Source: Sphagnum compactum
Taxonomy: Eukaryota; Bryophyta; Sphagnopsida; Sphagnales
Assembly (NCBI GenBank): GCA_965153455.1
Contig: OZ234495.1
Coordinates: 4,154,001 to 4,218,000 of the forward strand
Length of the DNA: 64,000 nt
Reading direction: 5' to 3'
Of the stretch, positions 11,901-23,129 are shown piece after piece. Position 1 is the first letter of the stretch; each line of letters starts with the position of its first letter. Made by a program: the position numbers and the translations under genes. The notes under the pieces are model-generated. The model was not told where the DNA came from. It saw only the letters and a program-made list of their open reading frames with translations, and did not search any database.

Positions 11901-14353
11901 TTCTTTTCCATGTACCTATCGTGTTGGCCCACTACTTTGATGTTATTGGAGAGGTCTGAGGTTCGAACCCTGACTGACATCTGTGCAAAAGTGGGCTGCA
12001 CGGAGACAGAGAGGGGTCTTGCAGAGAGGTTGCGCCATCGCTGTTTCTCTGAAGCTTTTCTTCCTCTTCTTCTTTCGGCAAAACGACGCCCATCGATGCG
12101 TGGTGTTTCTCATGTCTCGTTTGGCTCTTCGGCGAGACGATCTCTGGTTTGCGATTTCTAGGATTCTGGTTTTTGGTGGACTTTGATTCAATTATTTTTG
12201 GTGCTGGGCGGGTGTGGTTTTGTTTTCAGGATCAGAAGACAGTGGAAAGAAGAAGAAGCAGAAGAGTCGGGGGTTGGTGTGGTTGCGGAGACGAAGATAA
12301 TGGCCTTGCTCGGCCAACAGGAAATGAGATCCGGCAGTATCCAGAGGCGCTCGTGTCGAGTTCTGGTCTGTTCGGACGTCTCTTGAACACAGGTTTGTGA
12401 GATTTTTTCTTTGTCCTGATTTTCGGGATTATTGCGGGTTTGCTTCCCGAGAAGCGTGTACAGTTGAAGAGAGACCAAGAAGGGGGAGTTTTGCGCTGGA
12501 TCTGGGAGCCAGTAGTAGCTGGGAGACTGTCTTTCAGCGGCTTGCATTTCAAGGTCCTGCAGTGGTCACGAGCTCACAAGCTGTGCTTGACTGGGACTTG
12601 GGAGCATGAGGGATTAGCTTTAGAAAGTTTCTCTTACAGGACTGCATTTGGAGACACGCGCCGGCTGGAGAAGAGTCTTCTTCTTCACGGCCCTTGAGTT
12701 TGAAAGCTCCTGCTTTGAGCTCTCCTACATTTCAGGCTTACTGGAGGAGATCACCATGGTGTACCGATTAGGGATTGTGCTGCTACTGCCGTTCACACAA
12801 GGGAGCTTATGAGCTTCTTAGACTAATAGCGGGTTTTCATCATGTGCCACGAGAGTTCTGCTTTTTGGAGGTGATTCTATCAGTCCCGACAAAACTGGAA
12901 TTTGCTTCATGCTTCTTGTCATTTCTTTACACTGCCTATTTGCAGCTGTAAGTCCAGTTCCCTCGGCTTGGTGCAAACCGACTCTTGGCATGCAACGAAG
13001 CAGAGACTGATGGATGCTGCATCTTAGAAGCTCTTCAGCACGGTGTTCAGTATATTGTTTGTGGAATATGAGCACTAGGTTAGCTCAGGCGTCTGATTAG
13101 TCTGGCTCTGCAAATTGACTGTCCCTGCCCTGGGATGGGACGTATAGCTTGAGGGGATGTGCCACCAGGAGACAGACACAACAACAATCTTATCTACTAC
13201 GACAGCTTTTGGATGAATATGTGACACATGTGGTTGCAAATGAGTGCTGTAAAGGAGTGGAAGCAGGTACTACAACTCCTGCGCTGTCAGAATCACTGGA
13301 TCCAGGCAACAACTGCTGCACCTTGACATATTTTGGGGAGAAAGCTAGCTCTGGTTTGAGAGGCTATCTGAAGCAGATTATAGATGAGAAGCTTGTGAGC
13401 TCCTGAGAAAACTCTGCATGTGCTGACTATCTAATGCACACATGACACCTTGCACATGGTCATCTGGAGCTGTCATGTGCAAGAGATTCCAGAAAGGATG
13501 TGCTCTTAGACTTTTGTTAACTATCACCCAAGCAGAGGTCATTATTGTCCAGCTGAAGCAGAGTTTGTTTCCATGTTAGCATGTGGGCTGGTTTGTGCAA
13601 GTAAGGGAATTCAAAAGTGGAGCTTGCTGTGGTAGTTGTGGCAGATGCTGTGTACGATTTTTAATGGAAGGCTGGACAAGGAGCTGAAGTCTTTCTATTG
13701 TTTGAGACTTGGGGACTAGGAGGGGGTTCTCAATTGCTCTTCTCAGAGCTACCATTATTGACTTCCTTTATAGCTTTACTGGTCTCTGGTGTTGTTGTCT
13801 ACAGACCACCAGGCAACCTGGGAGTCTGTGGGCAGACAGCTGACTATAATGGAGAGGGAAGTGGCTCACATAGGAGTGGACAGCTTCACTCGTACTGGTC
13901 CTCTTCTATATCAGCATCAGTTCTTTCCAGGAGGTCAGTGTACTTCACTGGCTCACCTTCTACTTCCAGTTTTGCATTTGCAAGTGACCATTTTGATATA
14001 TGCTTGCAAGTATCATCTCCATGGTATCCTACCTTGCATATCCATTTGTTGCTGAGCAGATTGAATAATCATATTGGCCTTCATATCTAGGCCACTTTTG
14101 GGTACACTGTTTGTACAAACTGCTCCTCCAGCGCACTCTTGGTATAGTTTGTAGGGTGACAGGAAATGAGGCAAATTCTAGCCTGAAGCAGGGGTGAAAG
14201 GACAGTTGAAGTGGTGATTCCATCCCATACCATTGTCTCATGTGTTCATGTGCCAGTGTTGCTCTGACCTCCAATGTATCTATTACAGCAACTGTTGGTT
14301 GATCTGTTGTTATGACTGCAGGTAATGAAAAACAGCCCACACTTGCAAACTGC
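11900..14353 (+). promoter_or_regulatory. Promoter and long 5' leader region of the SBP-box gene
   Basis: Base composition rises from AT-rich to balanced near 11980, in front of the SBP-box gene. Several short frames exist on both strands (12188-12552 minus, 12397-12697 plus, 13698-14090 plus) but none resembles a protein family. A plausible 5'UTR intron could run from a donor at about 12392 (ACACAG-GTTTGT) to an acceptor at about 14322 (GACTGCAG-GTAATG). If so, the ATG at 14312 is intronic and translation would start at 14354, after a short upstream ATG at 14326. The exact leader structure is inferred. Confidence 0.4.
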
Positions 14354-17300
14354 ATGTTTCGACCTATGGACCATGAGAACGGACCTTGGTCTTCACCTTC
14401 AAACAGGGACCATACCATGGCTCAAGGAGGGGAGACTCCCTCCCACCGAAAGGAATGGGATATGACAGCATGGAACTGGGACAGTGTAGCATTTGTTGCA
14501 CAGTCTGCCTCTGGGATGGCCACTGATATGGCAAGTGGGGGGACACAAATTTACAGTGTTGATGAAAATGAAGAGTATCGCAGAGTTCCTGAGCTCACCT
14601 TACAGCTTGATGGGTTATCAGGTGATCATGTGCAACCACTCCTGGGTGAGGGTTCAAGTGAATCAGAACTCCAGTGCAGATCCTTCTGTAGGAGCCAGAG
14701 CCCATCCTCGGCACTGAATGGTGCAAAACGCCTGACAAGAGATGACACGGCTCCTGAGGAACTTGAATCACTCAGCCTCAAGCTAGGAGGAAGCTCTTAT
14801 CCAATTTTGGAGGAGGATGGCATTAGCTCCCATGGTGCAAAAAGGTTCTGCACTTCTTCTCCCCAGTCCCAGTTTCCTATGTGCCAAGTTGACAACTGCA
14901 AAGCAGACCTAAGTGAAGCTAAGGACTATCACCGGCGACACAAAGTCTGTGAAATGCACTCCAAAGCAGTGGAGGCAACAGTTACAGGAGTTATGCAGCG
15001 CTTCTGCCAGCAGTGTAGCAGGTCCATTCACTTGTTCATCCTTTTAGCAGATGCTTAGTCATCAGAGTGAGATTTTTGCTGCTGGCAGAGAACAGGCAAA
15101 GAATGTGGTTCTTCAAAATTTTGTCAAGGTCCATGTAATGGGTCTCACTTTTCTTTGTTGAGATCCACCTGGAAGACCACCTTGATTTTCTGACTATGTT
15201 CAAGTGAGAAGTATTTGGTTGCCTTTGCCAATCTTGTGGGAGTTGCAACCCAGTTTGGATCATGTTTCTCATGTTGTCACCAGATCTGTGATGCCTTGTT
15301 GGAGATTTATAGTGCTACGTTCCTATCAGGACTAGAATCTTTGGAACTCCTATTACAGGCAAGCCTTCTGTCATCTGTCATGAATGAGCTTTCCTCTTAC
15401 CTGGTTTTGTGAGGATGCCTGCTGATAAATTCTTTCATGCATGCAGATTTCATTCACTACCAGAGTTTGATGAGGGAAAACGCAGCTGTCGCAGGCGGCT
15501 TGAGGGCCATAATAGGCGACGAAGGAAGACACAGCCTGATTCAGCAGCTAGAGGTTACGTGATGGGCGAGGAAGATCTTATAGGCAAGGATGGAGCAGGG
15601 TTAGTTGGAGGACTTCTTCATATCTTGGCACGATTGCAAGGTATAACTTGAAAATGCCTATCAGGGCCTCTCTTTTTCTTGATTGTAGAGCCCAGTTTTG
15701 TGTATTTTGTTCACTCTGTGAGTGCAGGCTGCCATCCTGTTCGTATGGTTTTGAAAGAGTTTGGGAGGCTCAGTGAGTATCCATCCCTTTTCATTGAAGG
15801 TATATACTCTTATTAGTGCCTCTCATCTTTGGTGCAGTAGGATATCTGTGAGCCAAAGGAGGAAATACAATTACCAGTCTATTCATTCTGAGGATCTCAT
15901 CCAATTGATGGAGATTTTGGGTTCTCAACATGACCTGTCTCAGTACTTTTTCTCTTTGATGAGACCTCACTGTGTGGATGCAGCATCAACATCCCTCGAC
16001 CGTGGCAATACACCAATCGTTGACAGGGAGGCACTATTCAAGAAAGCAGTCTTGGCCGCTTTGGAGAACAGAACAACACCGTCGTGGAATCAGTTGATTC
16101 CAAATCTTGACCACATAGCAGCTGGATTAGTGAGTAGGCAAGAGCAAGTTGCACAATCAAATGGTCATGCTACTGATCTGTCAATTGAAACACAATATCT
16201 TCTTTCCAGATTGGCTGCAGCTGCATTGCCGGAAGCTTTAGCATTGCTGCTTCAAAGTCGTGGGCGATTGTCTACCACACCAGGGCATGCTCTAGGATCT
16301 CATCCTCTTGTACATGAGCGGGCAGGTCCAGTGCCATTGACACATGCCTCCCCTTCCAGCCCTGACCCAGTGAGGATGCAAGCATGCCCTTCACAAAGAC
16401 AATTTGGCCACTCATCTTCTTTACATGCTCCTTCAGTATCACCTCCCATGCGTGACAAGCCAGCTGTGCCCTTGGAACTCGGTCCAAAGTCTACTGATAG
16501 CTCCTTGGCAAGGCCAGTTGCTGAGCAACCAATGCGGAATTCTGAACTTTCAGCTGTGCAGGAAAACCAGGTCCCTCCAGCACCATTGATGCAGAGACTG
16601 TTCCCACAGCAGTCAACTGCTCACCATTTAACTGCAGCCGTTGGGAGGGATGCTAGAGCGACTGGGTCATCTTTTAGGCCTATTCCAGCTGATCCTCAGC
16701 CAGCAATGCAACCTCCAATTGTGCAACTCAGTGACAGTTCACAGTCGGGGTCAGATGAGCAATTACCAGCTCACCCATTTGCAAATATGGAGGTAAAGCT
16801 TCTGCTGGCAGCAGTTTTATTTGTCTATAGGTGTTGCATAAGACTTTGATGTATTTTAGTCCAGAATTGTTTGTGGACTGACTCTGATGTATTCCTTAGA
16901 TATTGTTAGGAAATGTACCTTCACATTTCTTAATGTTCCAGTCTGATTTGAATGTGATTTTGGATTGGTGTATGGCAGAAGTGGAAGAATCCTACACGTC
17001 GCATCTCACTCAAGCTATTTGGTCGGACACCTGAAGACCTGCCTGATAATCTACGAACGCAGGTGCTGAATTCATGACAGCCTTGTGCTGCTGTCTAGTA
17101 TGTCTTAGGTGGATTTAGGTGGAGTTGATTACAAAAACCAGACTGTTTATTTCCTTACTTCATGTGAGTGAAAATTTTGAAGTGGCTAGCAGGTTCATGT
17201 TGGTATATCATGTCAAGTTAGAATTCTTGCAAAGATTCTGTCCATAGTACTGATGCTTTGTCTGTTTGTTATGCAGATTGATACATGGCTAGCACACACG

Positions 17301-20300
17301 CCTTCAGACATGGAGAGTTACATAAAACCTGGTTGTGTTGTATTGACTATATACGTTGCCATGCCACATTCTGCATGGGTGGAGGTGTGTAGTGAAATCT
17401 CTTCAACATAGTTTTCTCTCTGAACCAAAAGGCTTTGTGATTGCACTCCTGTGTGAACTCCAAGGGAATGGCATTCCAGAGGCTGTATAGACCTGCCCTA
17501 AGAACAGTTGGTTCAACTCTCTTACATGCACTGTTCAAATAGTGTCAGAAGAGCTGAGCACAATTGCACACTATTTTGTGAACCTTCCTGCAGGATTACA
17601 TTGCATTTGAAGTCCTTTTTGTCCTTGTGCTGGTGTGGTTACTGATCCTTGCCAGATGAAATGTTCAACATATGCACTGTTGCTGATGTTAATTATCATG
17701 TTCATGCAGTTAGATAGGGACTTGCAAGGAAGCTTGGAGAAATTATTCAGTATATGCACTGATAAATTTTGGCACAAAGGCCGCATCTTGGTGCAAGTGG
17801 AACACCAAATGGTTTTGATTGTTGATGGTCAGTTTCATGTCACATTCTATAGCTATATAAGAGCTGGATGAATACATGAATGGCTATTGTTAATGCCTCA
17901 CAACAAATGATAGAATGAAGACTTTTAGGACTTGGTGGATCAAATTTATATTCAGTTGGTGTCGAGACCTCCGATGACCAGCATTTGGTGTTGATACGAT
18001 AGGAAAATTAGATTCTGTTTTTAGATGGTGGAATCGGTTTGGTAACAGCTGCATATGTCTGACTTGGGTCTGCAGGCAATATTGTTGAAAGGAAAGTGAT
18101 GGATCCATTGAGTCAACCCTACATTCAATCAGTGCGCCCCCTTGCAATTGTAGCTGGCAAAGAAACGAAAATCAATTTCAAGGGGTTCAACCTTGCCCAT
18201 TCTGGGACCAGGCAAGTGTGATTGCTTTTAGATAATTTCATGGTATATGTGAAGATTGCAATTCAATGTATGACATGTGCCTTGACATCAATGGGAGACA
18301 TTGATTTTTGGTTCTCTTTGGTTCAGGTTACTTTGTGTGTACCGTGGAAAGCATTTGTCACAAGGAGTTTCAAGTGTGGAGGATGAAGACACAGACAATA
18401 CTGATGTTGAAAGTGATATCGAAAGTGATGAAGTCCACAGCTATGATGTGGAGGGTGTAGAGAACAACAGTGTTGTGCCCACAATTGATCAAGCTGTATT
18501 TAAAGTTGATCAAACTTTCACTGTCTGTGGAGCACGTTCTGATGCTGTGGGTCGGTGCTTCATGGAGGTATGAATGTCCCAGTTGTAGATCACAAAGAAA
18601 ATCTCTACTCAACTCAAGTTTGAAGCTTGACATTGATTGTTTATACATCTATTATCATACTTGTGGGGTCTCTTTCTGCAATGGGATAGGGGAGAATTAT
18701 GTCTGTGGGGCCTAATGGTTTAATGTTTCATTTAAGGTCTGGGACTTGGGAATAGTTGTACTGCTTTTGATCCAAGGGAGGTCTTAACTTCTTGTAAAAT
18801 CTTGGGATATGCTGAGAATTCATGTTTTTGTGATGGATGCAGGTGGAACGAAATCTCAATGGAGGAAATTCAAAGCCAGTCATAATTTCAAACGCATTAG
18901 TATGCAAGGAGCTCTGCAAGCTAGAAGAAGAGATTGAGGCAGCAAGTTTACGTGCAGCTGAGACAGCTGAAAGAGATGGCCTTGAATCCTGTGAGATTCT
19001 GTTCTGTAGAGAGGTGGGACGTGCTGTAGCAGAAGAGAATGTTGCATGCATCTTACATGAACTGGGATGGTACTTCCAGAGCAGCAGCTGTTGGCAATTG
19101 AATAGCTCTGGTTCTCTTAACATGGTAAGTGATTTCATGTCTTGGTTCATGTCCTTGATTTCATGGGCAAGTAGGGTAGTTGTGCTTGCACTCATGTGCT
19201 ATTGCCCAATCTGGATTGAGATTTGTGGGTATAGTCTGCTGATGCTGGCAAATAAGCAGATCAACAGATGAGGATAGTGTAGTCAATGATAAATGAGCTC
19301 ATATGATAAATTGCTGCATGCGCTGCTAGAAAGTTAGGAATTTCAGCAGGCAAACTTTCAAATTACCTTGAATTCCGGTTCAGGGATATCATGGTGGGGC
19401 TAAGGGGTCAGAAAGGCACCCCCAAAGGTCACTTTTGCCCATACACCCACATGGAGGGTATCTATTACATACCATGTACAAAGTTTACATTGTTGTGTGC
19501 TTGTGGTTGTGCTTTGGAAAATTATGTCTTTTCTCCAATTGAATTATGGTCCATTTTTCCAGGTTCATGCTCTCCGTATGAAGCAACTGTTGGTCTTCTC
19601 AGTTGAACGTGATTGGTGCTCTGTGGTGCAAAATCTTCTGGACATGCCCTTCGAGAAAGCAGAGGCTGATTCTTTTTTCAGCAAACTGTCCTATGTCATG
19701 CAAGACAAGATGAGTTTGTTGCATCATGCAGTTCGCAGGAAGTGCAGGCCCATGGTGGAGCTTCTGTTGGCTTATGTACCCTCATCCCTAACAAAAGGGA
19801 CTGATTCTGGGTTGGAGAATTTCCAGAGGATCATGCAGTTCAAATTGCAGTGGGGCAACTTGATCAGGCCAGACATGGCTGGACCAGCAGGCTTGACACC
19901 CTTGCACATTGCAGCTAGCATGCAAGGTGCTGAGGATGTTGTGGATGCCCTCACAAGTGACCCCTGTCAGGTGTGTTTGCAGTTGCATCTGAATTTGGTT
20001 TAGATGATGTTTAAAAGCAGCAGTCATCACAGGTCATCACTGCTGTTTGTGATGATGGTGATTGTCTGACACTTTGTGAGCATCTCTCATAAGGTTATGA
20101 CTGCACTCATTTTCATGTTGCCTTCAAATTGTTGTTGTGGAGATTCCTTTGCAGTTCCATAGATATTTAGATATTTTTGAAAGGCAACTTGCAACTTCAT
20201 CAGTGACCCATATCCATTCACTATCAGCTGTATTTGTGGATCCAGTGGATATTGCTAAGTTAAAACATTCACATGGTGGTACCTGTACAGGTTGGGTTGC

Positions 20301-20758
20301 TTGCTTGGTTCAACACACAGGATGAGAGTGGGCAGACACCTCACAGCTTGGCACTCTTAGGAGGAAATATCAGGTCTGTACAGTTGGTGAGAGCCAAAGT
20401 TGCTCTCCTTGAGAGTGTAGGAGGAAGTGTGGCTATCAATATCCCAGGGGAATCTTTTCCACCCAGTCAGGATGGAAGATCCAGTGAAGCTTTAAGGTCA
20501 GCATGGGGAAATTGCAGGTCTGCTTCAGGAGAGAAGCTCAATGCTGGCAAGGCAAGGTCCTCATGCAGGGTTTCTGCAAGATGCCCTGGCAAGCAGGGTG
20601 GTATCCTATATAGCTATATTCCTAAGTCCTTCTTTCTATCTTTGGTGTTGATTGCAACTGTCTGTGTTTGTGTGTCTCTGGTGTTTAAGGGTCCTCCACC
20701 TGTGAAGTTTGTTCCATCTCCTTTCCACTGGGATGGTTTGGCTTCTGGTACACAGTAG
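14354..20758 (+). CDS. SPL1-type SBP-box transcription factor with ankyrin repeats and C-terminal membrane segment
   Basis: Exons supported: 14354-15021, 15447-15640, about 15838 (or 15878)-16792, 16979-17062, 17277-17384, 17710-17827, 18076-18211, 18327-18567, 18843-19124, 19563-19970 and 20291-20758, coding for about 1,200 aa. The N-terminus carries the acidic/aromatic motif [12 protein letters not shown]. The SBP zinc domain runs from [20 protein letters not shown] through [10 protein letters not shown] and [20 protein letters not shown] to [14 protein letters not shown], giving two zinc sites and the overlapping nuclear localisation signal. Later exons carry the conserved [14 protein letters not shown] block, ankyrin-like segments ([41 protein letters not shown]) and a terminal hydrophobic [16 protein letters not shown] typical of large SPL1/SPL12/SPL14 proteins, which bind GTAC-core DNA. 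The intron 18212-18326 uses a GC donor. The splice between exon 2 and the ~15.85-kb exon is unresolved in phase, and a small exon at 15728 may intervene. The start could be 14312 or 14354. Confidence 0.9.
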
Positions 20759-23129
20759 AGAAGAACAATGTGCTGCCAGGCCTCCAGCATGCTTAAGTCA
20801 CTGGCTGATTCAGTGACAGATCAATTGAAGAGGATGTGCCAGCCTGCTTTTGTGTTTGTCATCCAAACTTTACCAAGGCTGCACCTGTTGCTATTAGTGC
20901 ACTCCATGACATCTCTTCACATTAAGCCTAGTCTGCAGCCTCAAATCTCGCAATTTGTATTCTACTATAGAGATCAAATTCTTTGATTTCTTGCTGTGAA
21001 ATTTGATTAGTGCTGTAGTGAGCCATACCTTTTGTAAGATTCTGTTTGTCAAAGAAGATGGACATTCTCATGTGCAAATTCAATTGCTCCTATCCAAGCT
21101 GCTGACCCTTACTACTATGGGCCAGCTGCAGTTGATTTGTTGTGCAGACTCCAAGCAGGGTATTGGATAGTATCTATAGCATGGTTTGTTCTCTGGCTAT
21201 ATCACATGGTAGTATTACCTTTGAGGTCATTTCATGAACAGTTGGTGCATTGTGAAGAGGCGTGATTGGTCATGCATTGTGTTGTCTATGCTGGCTAATC
21301 CAATTGCATGCTAGTCTGCCTGGATGGTCCTCACCAAGGTGCTATTGCCACAAACAACTACAGTTTCTTTCTTCATGCAGATATGACTTGTCCACGTCAG
21401 TCTCTGTTCTCATACTTCTCCTACATGAGGCTTATTGTGAATCTTGCTGCTATGAGCTGCATCCCAATCTGTCTGTCCAATGGAGAGACTAGCATTTTGT
21501 GATTATGCTGTTGACAATGCAATGCTGGAATGATTCTTTTATGACTTGAAAACATTTTTGTGGGTAGAGTGTGAGAATCATGCTGCCATGCGGATTTTCA
21601 AAGCTTTCAACTTGCTGTCTATGTAATTCAAAACAATGTGGCTTGATTGTCAGCAATTTTCCATATTCATAGTAGGCTTGGATTCATTGTCGAGTTCACA
21701 TTGTTCCTCATTTTCTTCTACAAGGAAGGCTATGCAGCAAAACATGCTCTCAAACTAACAATGACATCTTTCTTGTAGTTAGCTATTGTTTCTGTGTCAA
21801 AAAGACGAGCATGTTCCAAGACTGTATATGAAGCCTATCAATGATCCAAAGAAAGTTTCTATCACATTGAAGTAATTGCAAAAGCACTTGAAATCAACTG
21901 GGCCCAGTGAAAATTGTGAACGAAATCCAAAGTGAGGATGGAAAAAGTACACATGAAGAAAACATGGGACTAAACTGCTTTCCTTGCCTAAATAAGTCCT
22001 GACATGAGTTAATCCTTGATTTAGATTTGCCTTACCTGCTGCATTTAGTGCAGCTTTTACTTTGCATAAAATCAAATGTTATAAGAATGAAATCCTTCAA
22101 ATCTTGTGAAGTGATGCCCAGTTTCATGAAATGGCATCCAATTTTACCCACTTTCCAGTTTCCCTCCAATTGGGGATGCAACAAGGATTTGAGGGTTAAA
22201 AACTAAAGCCCAAAGATAGGGTGAGTTCATGGATAACTTTATTGGCCCACTCATAATCCAGTACAAAATTCCAACTACCTTTAAATGCTGAGTATGTAAT
22301 ATCAAACCTTCATTTTATGACTGTGATATGTGGGAAGCATGTGGAGTTCATGGGCCTCATGATGGTGCTTGCTTAGATGGTAAAATCACTAGCAATATTC
22401 TTGTTTGTCCAAATAAGATGGAACATTGCGTGATAAGATATGATAAATGTCACATGCATCTGTGAAAACATACATAACTTAATCTAGACCATAATGGGGA
22501 AGCTCAGAAATCCATTATCATATGCTGTTGAACTCTGAAACCATCTGTAGCTTTCTATTTACCAACATGAGTAAGTTCATCAATTTGTTGCCATATGCAC
22601 ACAACATCTTTTACAAGAACAAGATGAAGCTCACAAATTTGTTGCCCAGCAGTAGGTCAGGTAGCAGTTATTCCAGCTAAGATGTGTGTAACAGATGCAA
22701 GTCCAGTCCCACTAAGCTGATAATATTTCATGCACCTTTCACTTGGGTACTATTTCTATGGATTTGGTTCCAAGAAAAATGGAGATCAGAAATGTCTGGG
22801 AAAATGTGCAGAAATGATGGGTCGATGAAACAACTTAATTCCCATCATCATTTTAAATTGAATGTAAAAAGGAAATTCATAATGAGAGCTCTGCATTAAT
22901 ATCCATGCACTCCTCTTCCCAGAAAATCTGTAGAAGTGGATAAAATGTCACTAAGGCCCTGACGACTACTACTTTGCATGAATTTGTCATGTCCTTGTAG
23001 GACAACTTCTGATCAATCAGCTACTTTGCCTTCCCTGGTATCATTTTTTGGAGAATCCGCTGGTGATGTAATTAAGCCACAATCTGCAGCAGCTGCTCTT
23101 GTCTTGGTAGATTTGAATCTGCAATTTAT
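20759..23129. other. 3' intergenic region between convergent genes
   Basis: This stretch lies between the stop codon of the SBP-box gene (+) and that of the LOTUS-like gene (-). It presumably contains both 3'UTRs. Short open frames (20768-20986, 21262-21502, 21797-22075) have no recognisable domains. No repeats or RNA genes were recognised. Confidence 0.5.

Noticed and set aside
11930-11975. tRNA or SINE-like B box (GGTTCGAACCCTG)
   Set aside because: No convincing A box or cloverleaf could be built at the right spacing; a SINE remnant is possible but unsupported.
12188-12552. 106- and 119-aa minus-strand frames in the SBP-box leader
   Set aside because: Low-complexity, unrecognised, antisense to the leader, and overlapping each other in two frames.
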